From contig NC_080548.1 in the NCBI RefSeq assembly GCF_028640845.1, forward strand, positions 6,008,314 through 6,072,313: 64,000 bases of DNA, written 5' to 3'. Positions 56,397 to 64,000 of the stretch are shown here, piece by piece. Within the stretch, counting starts at the first letter, position 1; each line of letters begins with the position of its first letter. The notes below the pieces were generated by a model. It saw only the letters and a list, made by a program, of their open reading frames with translations, had not been told where the DNA came from and made no database searches. Both the position numbers and the translations under genes were made by a program. The stretch is from Ahaetulla prasina (taxonomy: Eukaryota; Chordata; Lepidosauria; Squamata; Colubridae).

Positions 56397-57272
56397 TTTA
56401 GATGACAATTAGATTTCTTATTGTTCTTAGATGTTTTAGATCATGAAGGTCAATTTTCCAACATCTTTTCTTGACTGGATCATAAAATCACATTATAGGT
56501 ATCTTAAACTTGGAGAAACAATTTCTTTCTTTCATTTTCCCTCTGTCTTTAAGTATCTTCTTTTAAATTACAATCTCAGTTAGCACAGTGTCCATTTTAT
56601 TTCAATAGTAATAAACCACGCTTTCCCTTTGTCTCAACTTGTTTGTCTTTATTCAAAATCTTATCCCCTTTTAATAATTTCTTTAAACTTCTTCTAGTCC
56701 CAAATTCGAGGATAGAGATTTGAGATATTCCATTAAAATCAGTACAGTATTTACTTTAACTCTTTTTTCTTGTTTCTTTTATATCCTAAATAGTCCATCA
56801 CAACTTCCAGGGATCAAAACAATTGCTTAGTTAAAAAATGTTTACTTTCTTTTCTTATTTAATTAGAGCTCTTAACTTCCATTCCAAGCCCTCACTTTCC
56901 AGAATTTGTGTATCCTTTAAATTGATTCCTTCCACTTTCACTTTCCAGTACATTTAGCCGCTAGTTTAAAGTTGTTTTTTTTTTCAAAGCTTGTGCCAAT
57001 TTTAAAATAAGGTTTCTTCATGAGTTGGTGAAAGCTGATGGTGGATGCATTCCTCCCTGCTGGGTCGGGGAAAGGGAATCCGGAGCTGCAGGGAGTTTGC
57101 AATCTCCCTGTTTGCTCCGGCGGCTCCCCCATTCTTCGCTGCCCCTTCGAAGCAGCTATGGTCCGAACAAGAAGTTGGATGAACCCCCATATGGGGGAGG
57201 GGATTTCGGTGCATACCCCTGAGGTACCGGGGTGTGTGACCATCTTGCCCGCGACGTTGGCCATGCCTCTCC

Positions 57273-57970
57273 CAAAGTCCAGGTCTTTTTGAAGGGTAGC
57301 AGCATTGTTGGTAGTGTTAAATAGTTTAACATCATCGGTGAAGAGAACACAATTACTTATAATATGATCACAGAGGTCATTTATGTATAATATGAAGAGT
57401 GTTGGTTTTAGAATGCTGCCTTGAGGGACACCGCTATTAACAGGTGCAGGATTTGATAGGGCACTGCCTATTTTAACCATTTGTTGCCTGTTTGACAGGA
57501 ACGCAGTTATCCAATTATGGAGGGGTCTGGAGATGCCGTAGGATTTTAGTTTTATAAGTAGTTTGTCGTGTACCACTAAATCAAAGGCTTTACAGAAGTC
57601 AATGTAAATTGCATCTATTGCTTTGCCCTGATCAAGGTTTGTAGTCCATATGTTTTTGCAGTGTAGAAATTGTAGATTACAGGATAATTTTTTCATGAAA
57701 CCAAATTGTTTATTAGAGAGTAGGTTGGTTGTTTCTAGGAGGGTAATGGATTGGTTGATGATTGATTCCATTACTTTGCGGGTGACACAGCATAAAGAAA
57801 TTGGTCTGTAATTTTCAATTAGGCTGGAGTCTCCTTTTCTGAAGACAGGGATGACTGTGGCTAGTGACCATAGATTGGGAAGGGAGCTGGTTCTGAAAGA
57901 TTTTTCAAAGATTCAAAGATAGGGGTTCTGCTATAACAGTGGAAAGCTTTTTTAAGTAGTATGCACATAG
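57273..57970 (-). pseudogene. Family A LINE reverse transcriptase, copy 2
   Basis: The minus frame 57771-57270 holds the RT core: MESIINQSITLLETTNLLSN, KQFGFMKKLSCNLQFLHCKN, AIYIDFCKAFDLVVHDKLLI, NSGVPQGSILKPTLFILYIN and an active site CVLFTDDVKLF in which the usual FADD is FTDD. Beyond 57275 the frame runs into the inserted L1 and is meaningless. Upstream (57771-57970) similarity continues in broken frames (IENYRPISLCC-like) and fades near 57970. RT function is lost through the T substitution and interruptions. Confidence 0.87.
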
Positions 57971-57974
57971 ACAC

Positions 57975-58705
57975 TCTCTCAGCCTCTCACCTCACAGTTG
58001 TTGTTATGGGGAAAATAGGTGGGAAGAGTATTAGGTGTGTTCATCACCTTGAGAGACTTTTAAAAATAATACAGGTGGTATTAAAAAAACACCCTCAAAG
58101 TTAAACGTAAACCACACTGGGATGAAAAATGGGGACTCATTCTCTCCAGTAATATCAAGATATTGTAACCATGCTCCCTTGGCTTCTCGGAAGCCCAGAT
58201 TTTAAGCATTATCTGATCCATAGCCAAAATATAAATTGTATACACCTGCTGCAATATGCAAGCTATTGACTATGACATGATAAGCTTTATAGGTGTTTCA
58301 GTAGGGGGTAAATCTAAATCAGTGCTGCATCATTTTAGCCTTCATTAGAAACAAGCTGATATCTCAGGGGCTGACATTCTGAATAGATATATAAAAACCG
58401 ACTGCTCTCACTAATGGAACAGATGTGTGACCTCCATACAATTTGAAAGTGTCTTCCTTTAGAGGAGGAAAGTGGCTTTCTTTGTATTCACAACTAATTA
58501 AAGAGTGAATCCCAAGCTGTTCTAATGTACAATTCACTGTCATCTTATGGTTTAGATTCTGTCTGTGTGCCAGCCCTCGTTTAGAAATGAAAACACTTAT
58601 TTAGTTCTCCTCTATACCTTCCACTTTAACATATTTATCCCTTTGCTTTTCTCTCTCATCTGTCCTGGAATTTCTTGGTCCCCAATTCCCCCCACCTCAC
58701 TGCAG
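57975..58705. other. No recognisable feature
   Basis: Low-copy DNA between family A copy 2 and an L2 fragment. Confidence 0.45.
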
Positions 58706-58710
58706 TGAAA

Positions 58711-59295
58711 TTCTAACCGCAGCTGCGCGGGTAATAGTGGGAGTGACTTGTTGCTCCCATGTAACACCAATCCTGCGCAGCTTGCACTGGCTTCCTGTGG
58801 TCTTTCGGGTGCGCTTCAAGATTTTGGTTACCACCTTTAAAGCGCTCCATGGCTTAGGACCCGGGTACTTACGGGACCGCCTGCTGTTACCTTTTGCCTC
58901 CCACCGACCCGTACGCTCACACAGAGAGGGCCTTCTCAGGGTGCCGTCCGCCAAGCAATGCCGGCTGGCGGCCCCCAGGGGAAGGGCCTTCTCTGTTGGA
59001 GCTCCTACGCTCTGGAATGAACTTCCCCCTGGTTTACGTCAAGTGCCTGATCTTCGGACCTTCCGCCGTGAGCTGAAAACGCACTTATTTATTCAAGCGG
59101 GACTGGATTGATATTTTATTGGGGTATTTATGTCTTATGATTTTAAATGGTTTTAAAAATTTTGGCCATGTTATAATATTTCTTTTTAATTTCTTTTTAA
59201 TGTTTATACATTGTATTTTTACTTGGCTGTACACCGCCCTGAGTCCTTCGGGAGAAGGGCGGTATAAAAATTGAAATATAAATAAATAAATAAAT
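58711..59295 (+). mobile_element. L2-clade LINE 3' fragment, C-terminus open
   Basis: 5'-truncated L2 starting inside ORF2. The 124-codon frame 58737-59111 reads LHWLPVVFRVRFKILVTTFK, LGPGYLRDRL, FSVGAPTLWNELPPGL and FRRELKTHLF. The 3' UTR has GCCCTGAGTCCTTCGGGAGA and an AAATAAATAAATAAAT tail. It lacks RT and endonuclease, so it is inert. The intact frame suggests a young copy. Confidence 0.9.
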
Positions 59296-59299
59296 ACCT

Positions 59300-59958
59300 A
59301 TCGCTGTCTCCATGTGATAACCTTAAGCTATAAAATCTTGGATTCTGTTTGATGATTAATTTACTAATTGCCTTCTCCCAAGGCTGGCTGAAAATTAAGA
59401 AGAAAAGCAGGCAACCTAAATCTGATGCAGTCAAGGCTAAAGTCTTGCACAGCCAAAATTCAACTCAGAAGACTTCATTGAGGTCACCTGTTGGGATGGA
59501 CTGTAGTGATAGAGCTGTCTCTTAGGAAGGAGGAAATGAAGACAAGAGGAAGCACAACCTGGAGCAGAAGTGGAGACAGAAGAAGAGAGCTGGGTTGCCA
59601 CTCACTAGAATTTCTCAGGGTATATCCATGAGAGAAGTAAAGGTTTAGTCTGGCAAGATTCTGTCTTTGGTACTGTACAGTTGTCTTTGAAGCCTCTCTG
59701 TCAGAGGTATCCCCCAACTTAGAGAGCCAAGACAGCATATCTGGAATTTTGATTGCAGTATTATTATTTTTTGAAAAAGTCCATCGAACAGCAGGCAAAA
59801 TGGTAAACTGTTCTTTGTCTCTTCTAATTTGCTAGGGTGTTTTTTGCATTCTCCCCAACTTTTTCTTAATTTCCTTCCCAATGGGAAAATTTCCAACTAA
59901 AGTATCAGGACACCTGCAATTAAAAAACAAAAACAAAACCCAACAATATTTATGGAGG
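59300..59958. other. No recognisable feature
   Basis: Low-copy DNA, no domain-bearing frame. Confidence 0.45.
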
Positions 59959-60170
59959 CTACAGGTAGTCCTTGACTTAGGATCACTGGAACATCCCTTT
60001 CTAAGCAATCCTGTCATTAAGTGAGTTGTGTCCTATTTTATGATTGTTTTGCCACTTTAATGAAGACTCATACTGTCATTAAGCAAATGTGGCTTTGTTT
60101 GTTGGAAGCCCCCAGCGTTATCATCGCAAATGATAATGCTGTAACTTTGTGACACTGCAACTGTCATAAA

Positions 60171-60448
60171 AGGGGCCTCTGGTGGCGCAACAGGCTAATG
60201 CAGCCTATTATTAACATCAACTGCTTGCAATATTGCAGGTTCAAGTCCCACCAGGCCCAAGGTTGACTCAGCCTTCCATCCTTTATAAGGTAGGTAAAAT
60301 GAGGACCCAGATTGTTGGGGGGCAATAAGTTGACTTTGTATATAATATACAAATGGATGAAGACTATTGCTTGACATAATGTAAGCCGCCCTGAGTCTTC
60401 GGAGAAGGGCGGGATATAAATGCTAAAAAAATAAAAAAAATAAATACA
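60171..60448 (+). mobile_element. tRNA-derived SINE with L2-like tail
   Basis: Same family as 51938-52200: TCTGGTGGCGCAACAGGCTA, B box GTTCAAGTCCCACC, core GGTAAAATGAGGACCCAGAT, tail GCCCTGAGTCTTCGGAGAAG. Inserted in the TA MITE; ATAAA occurs at both edges and may be the target duplication. Confidence 0.85.
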
Positions 60449-60535
60449 TGCTAATTGCCAAGCACCTGACTTTTTATCACATGACTACGGGACACTGTGA
60501 CAGTCATAAGTGCAAAGTGCAAAGACACTTTTTTA

Positions 60536-60744
60536 AAGCAATAGAAATATCACTTATATACTGCTTCATAGTGCTTTACAGCCCTCTCTAAGTGGTTTAC
60601 CGTGTCAGTCTATTGCCCCCCAACAATCTGGGTCCTGATTTTACTGACCTTGGAAGAGGGAGTTAACCATGAGCTGGTCAAGATTGAACTCCAGGCTGTG
60701 GGCAGTGTAAATCTGCAATACTGCATTCCAACTACTGTATCACC
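60536..60744 (-). mobile_element. tRNA-derived SINE, second subfamily
   Basis: On the minus strand it begins GGTGATACAGTAGTTGGAAT and shares the core GGACCCAGATTGTTGGGGGG with the other SINE, but ends in a different tail: GTAAACCACTTAGAGAGGGC, then GCAGTATATAAGTG and TCTATTGCTT. The B box is degraded. Confidence 0.75.
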
Positions 60745-60809
60745 ATGTACTGTAAGTGTTGTTGTAATTTCAAACAGTCATTAAACAAAAGTCGTTAAAA
60801 GAGGACTTC

Positions 60810-61256
60810 TTAGAACTAAAAATGCCATGGGAAACAACTTTGCAGCATGCTATTTTCTCAAATATTTAAAAAAAAACCACAACACTAATAACCTTTCTCT
60901 GAAGAACAGAATAATTTATTTAGAGGCATCTCTAAGCAAAATTCAAGGCAGATCTTCAGTTCCCAATTGGGCTGAGCTGGGCTGTTTAAAGAAAACCAAA
61001 CCAATGCTAGATTTTAATTCAAGGTATATTTAATTTAGTGTTTCTCAAATAATAGTTTTGCAGATATCTGAGAGGACTTCCAGGAAAAGCTTTGGCCTTT
61101 CTCAGAGGTTGAGTTAGCATTTCCTAAATTATTTCACATGTATAGCAAGAGATGAGAGGGAGAAAGAAAATTCAAGGGTGAAATAGAATCAAACCAAGTC
61201 ACTGGTTGACTTGTCTCAACTGAGGATTATTTTTCTTGTACTGCAAGTAGATATAA
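60810..61256. other. No recognisable feature
   Basis: Low-copy DNA, no frame with a domain. Confidence 0.45.
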
Positions 61257-61654
61257 CCACATACCAGTGGTGGGTTGCCCCCGTTTGCTCTGGTTCTGTA
61301 GAGGCGGTAGAGCTGGCGTTCAGAGAACCAGTGGTAATGGCTGGCTGGCCACGCCCCCGAACCGGTTCTCCGATCATCAGAGTTTTTTTTTAAAAAAAAC
61401 TTTTAAAAGCCTCTATTCTTCAGCCAAAAAGGGGCTTTTAAAAGAAAAAAAAACCCTTCTGATGATCGTGTGGCTGAGCAGGGATCCTCAGAGGAGCATT
61501 TTAAAAACTTTTTTTCTCTGGCCAGCCAATCCCCCCTCCTCACTTACTTAATTAAGCAAGCTCCTTTCGGGCTCGCTTTCCTTCGGCGTCTCCAATCAGT
61601 TACATTGTCTGGAAGGCAGAATCAGTTGCAGCTAATGTAATTGATTGGAGTTCC

Positions 61655-61785
61655 CCAGGAACTCTGGGAGTTGAAGTCCACAAATCTGCCTGGAATCCAT
61701 TGCTCAGCCAAATGCTTTGCTGGCTGAGGAACTCTGGGAGTTGAAGTCCACAAACTTTAAAATTATAAGGTTGGAGACTCCGATC
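61655..61785. mobile_element. Fragment of the palindromic hAT MITE
   Basis: Two copies of AACTCTGGGAGTTGAAGTCC in direct order and right end AAGGTTGGAGACTCCGATCT resemble the MITE at 6901. The left half is rearranged, so it is not a clean insertion. Confidence 0.5.
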
Positions 61786-61939
61786 TAAAAAATTTAAATA
61801 AAATAACAAAATATTTGTGCAGCTTTCTGAGATTTGTTGTGTTTCTGTAGTGTTTCACTCTAACTACACAAACACACAGAATCTCACAAAGCTGTATGTG
61901 GCATTTTGTGTGTGTGAGTCTGTTGTGTTGTGTTGTGTA

Positions 61940-62380
61940 TGTGTGTAAAGTGTGAAACTTGGTTTTGAGCTTTTTGTGGCTTTGTGAGGTTCCTGCTTGT
62001 TGCAGGGGCCCTTTTGAGTGAAGTGCAGCTGCTTTTACATTGTGCGTGAGTCAGTTGTGTTGTGTTGTGTTGTGTTGTGTGTGTGTAAAATGTGAAACTT
62101 GGTTTTTGAGCTTTTTGTGGCTTTGTGAGGTTCCTGCTTGTTGCAGGGGCCCTTTTGGGTGAAGTGCAGCTGCTTTTACATTGTGTGTGAGTCAGTTGTG
62201 TTGTGCTGTGTTGTGTGTGTGTAAAGTGTGAAACTTGGTTTTTGAGCTTTTTGTGGCTTTGTGAGGTTCCTGCTTGTTGCAGGGGCCCTTTTGGGTGAAG
62301 TGCAGCTACTTTTACATTGTGTGTGAATCAGTTGTGTTGTGTTGTGTTGTGTGTGTGTGTAAAGTGTGAAACTTGGTTTT
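61940..62380 (+). repeat. 139-bp tandem repeat, about three units
   Basis: Each unit reads GTGTAAAGTGTGAAACTTGG, then TGAGGTTCCTGCTTGTTGCA, then AGTGCAGCTGCTTTTACATT, then a TGTGTTGTGTTG run. Units begin near 61942, 62082, 62219 and 62358. Very similar to each other, so a recent expansion within the hAT element. A single unit is at 7080-7235. Confidence 0.9.
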
Positions 62381-62578
62381 TGGTACCTCTTATTGTTTAT
62401 TATTATTTATTGTTATTGGCCACGCCCACCCAGTCACATGATGGCCAAGCTACTCTCACCCAGTCACATGACTGCCAAACCATGCCGTGTCACATGACCG
62501 CCATGCTACGCCCACAAAATAAGCCACGCCCACAGAAACGGTAGTAAAAAAAATTTAGAACTCACTCCTGCCACATAC

Positions 62579-63397
62579 CAAACAAAAATATTAACTTCAG
62601 CTCTTGGAATCTCTGCATCCTTTCGTTTTTCTCATGCCCAATATTTTGGGTTTCTGGTTTAAATCAAAACCATTTCCTCTTTAAACTGACTCCTTTTCAC
62701 CATCTCATTTGGCAATAAACAAAAAAGCAAATTTCTGAGACAATGATGTTTTTCTGTGGTTGTGTGGCTGGGTAATAAGGTTATATTATTTTTATGGTAA
62801 AACCAATACAAAGTCAATTAAAAGCAAAGAGGTAGATGGGAACAAGGGCCCAGGAGGATTGAAGCTGCAAGCCAAGAAAAGCTTTCAGAAAGCTGAATGC
62901 AATGTTTTTTGCAGGAACGATTTATGAGCATTCCCATCACACATCCTGAGAAATCCCAGTGGGTTGTAGGGAAGAGATAAGGGTTCTATTGCATCCTGAT
63001 TCTGCAGGCCAGCTGCTTAAACGTCTTTTTGTTCAGCAGTAGCACCAGAAGCAGGCGGACAAATGACAGCTGATCCCAGCTGAGGATGTAGCCCAGAGAA
63101 TATAAATAAGAAGAGCTAATTGGAAGATAGTTTATTGCATATTTATTTTAAATCCCATTATCTGAACAAGATAGGCAAACCGGAATTATAATTCTGGTTT
63201 GTGGAACAGGAGCATCTTATGCAGGGCTGTACAAAAAGGTTGAGATAGCAGTCAGTGAGTTTTTTTGCATGAAACAAAAAAAAATATGATGTATGGATTT
63301 GATGATTAGATGAAATTGTAGATAGAAAAAAATGAAAACTATGTTGTAACCTTAGAGTAAGAAGTTGATTTAAATTTAAATTCGTAACTGTTGTAAA
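62579..63397. other. No recognisable feature
   Basis: Low-copy DNA, AT-rich on the right; the 101-codon minus frame 63158-63463 has no domain. Confidence 0.45.
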
Positions 63398-63640
63398 AGA
63401 AAATTGGATAGGGCACTGCTTATTTTGACTACTTGTCTGTTTGACAGGAACGCTGTTATCCAATTGTGGAAGGGTCCGGAGATGCCGTAGGATTTTAGTT
63501 TTAGGAGAAGTTTGTCCTGTACCACAGAGTCAAAAGCTTTACAGAAGTCTATGTAAATTGTATCTATTGCTTTGCCCTGGTCAAGATTTGTAGTCCATAT
63601 GTTTTTGCAGTGTAGAAGTTGTAAATTACAGGATTTTGTT
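63398..63640 (-). mobile_element. CR1-group LINE (family A, copy 4) fragment
   Basis: GATAGGGCACTGCTTATTTT, GGAGATGCCGTAGGATTTTA and GTAGTCCATATGTTTTTGCA match 57445-57670 and 39145-39345, the RT region. Both ends are truncated, and a GTT repeat abuts the right side. Confidence 0.85.
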
Positions 63641-63660
63641 GTTGTTGTTGTTGTGTTGTG
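63636..63660 (+). repeat. (GTT)n simple repeat
   Basis: Short GTT run next to the family A fragment. Confidence 0.85.
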
Positions 63661-64000
63661 CGAAGATCTTTGATCATGTGGTTGAGGCTGCCATGCTGAA
63701 TTTTTTTAGTCCTGCTGTGGATCCCTTTTGTAAAGAGGGCCTCGTTTTAATATTGTTCCTATAATTGCTTCAGGAAGAAAAGACTGTCTTTGGATGCTTG
63801 AATGATTGATGCACCAGGCCTCCTGTATTGTCTAAGAATGGAGACCAAACATGGAGGACACTAAATTTTCCAAGAAAAGGAAAACATAGTTAAATGAGAC
63901 ACTTCCATCTCACTACAACTTTGCACCATCCAAAACCAGTTCAGGATTTCATCATCATCAACAAAACTGTCCTAGGATAACTTTCAGTCCTTGGGCCACT
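63661..64000. other. No recognisable feature
   Basis: Low-copy sequence up to the window end. Confidence 0.45.

Larger units (their letters stand above)
53367..57272 (-). mobile_element. L1-type element, decayed or non-autonomous
   Basis: Flanked by an 18-bp duplication CAAAGTCCAGGTCTTTTT. The left edge has a T-rich run (minus-strand poly-A). The right edge, read on minus, begins GGGAGAGGCATGGCCAACGT and CGGGCAAGATGG, a typical L1 5' start. The interior lacks recognisable ORF2 motifs. Three imperfect units of roughly 280-300 bp (phrases TTCCTCTGCCTCTA at 53790, 54260 and 54560) are arranged in tandem at 53700-54620. A second insertion lies at 54622-56396. Without it the element is only about 2.1 kb, so it is either internally deleted or a non-autonomous L1 derivative. 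Confidence 0.72.
59962..60809. mobile_element. TA MITE carrying two SINE insertions
   Basis: Left terminus CAGGTAGTCCTTGACTTAGG preceded by TA (59960-59961). MITE sequence resumes at about 60449-60535 (CATGCTAATTGCCAAGCACC, ATCACATGACTACGGGACAC) and again at about 60745-60809 (CAGTCATTAAACAAAAGTCG), where the degraded right end reads AAAAGAGGACTT. The two gaps are SINEs. Confidence 0.62.
61265..62570. mobile_element. hAT-type non-autonomous element, 1.3 kb
   Basis: Begins CAGTGGTGGGTTGCCC and ends TTTAGAACTCACTCCTG, with the 8-bp duplication CCACATAC at 61257-61264 and 62571-62578. Internal features are ACCGGTTCTCC near 61360, a nested palindromic MITE fragment at about 61655-61785, a 139-bp tandem repeat and CCACGCCCACCCAGTCACAT near the right end. 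No transposase frame. Confidence 0.85.

Overview
The window looks like non-genic squamate reptile DNA, most likely from a snake. The evidence is the repeat set: a tRNA-derived SINE with a Bov-B-like tail (Sauria type), L2-clade LINEs with the 3' hairpin GAGTCCTTCGGGAGAAGGGC, a CR1-group LINE ending in AATAG repeats (as described for snake 'Snake1' LINEs), several reptile L1 lineages, small hAT MITEs and a Ty3/gypsy element. I found no convincing host exon, tRNA, rRNA or CRISPR. All recognisable coding sequence is transposon-derived, and almost all of it is broken.

Layout. 1-10.8 kb: low-copy DNA with two foldback elements, a GC-rich LTR-like block with a 54-bp minisatellite, a Sauria SINE and DNA-transposon MITEs, one nested in another. 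10.8-16.7 kb: a CR1-group LINE (here 'family A', minus strand) split by a full-length plus-strand L2 whose 5' UTR carries a ~490-bp GGCCT array. 17.5-19.2 kb: a 1.69-kb segment that recurs at 24.2-25.8 kb. 21.5-32.8 kb: a four-level nest. An old minus-strand L1 is split by a plus-strand L2, which is split by a near-complete L1 with an inverted 5' half, whose ORF1 is split by the 1.69-kb copy. 33.6-39.4 kb: another family A copy split by a full-length minus-strand L2 that keeps an 846-codon open frame. 44.1-48.8 kb: a complete, fairly young Ty3/gypsy element with 187/200-bp LTRs and a 5-bp target duplication. 48.8-52.2 kb: hAT MITEs and a SINE. 52.4-58.0 kb: a third family A copy split by an L1-type insertion that itself holds a second insertion. 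58.7-64 kb: an L2 3' fragment, a TA-flanked MITE carrying two SINEs, a 1.3-kb hAT element with a 139-bp tandem repeat, and a fourth family A fragment.

The elements depend on one another. L2 LINEs and one SINE share the same 3' hairpin, so L2 enzymes probably mobilise that SINE. The Sauria SINE would need Bov-B, which was not seen here. MITEs with 8-bp duplications need a hAT transposase, and TA-flanked MITEs need a Tc1/mariner-like one; no transposase gene is visible. Nesting order gives relative ages: family A and the TA MITEs are old; the two full-length L2s and the gypsy element are younger. Family names are by recognition only; boundaries given as 'about' are estimates by eye.
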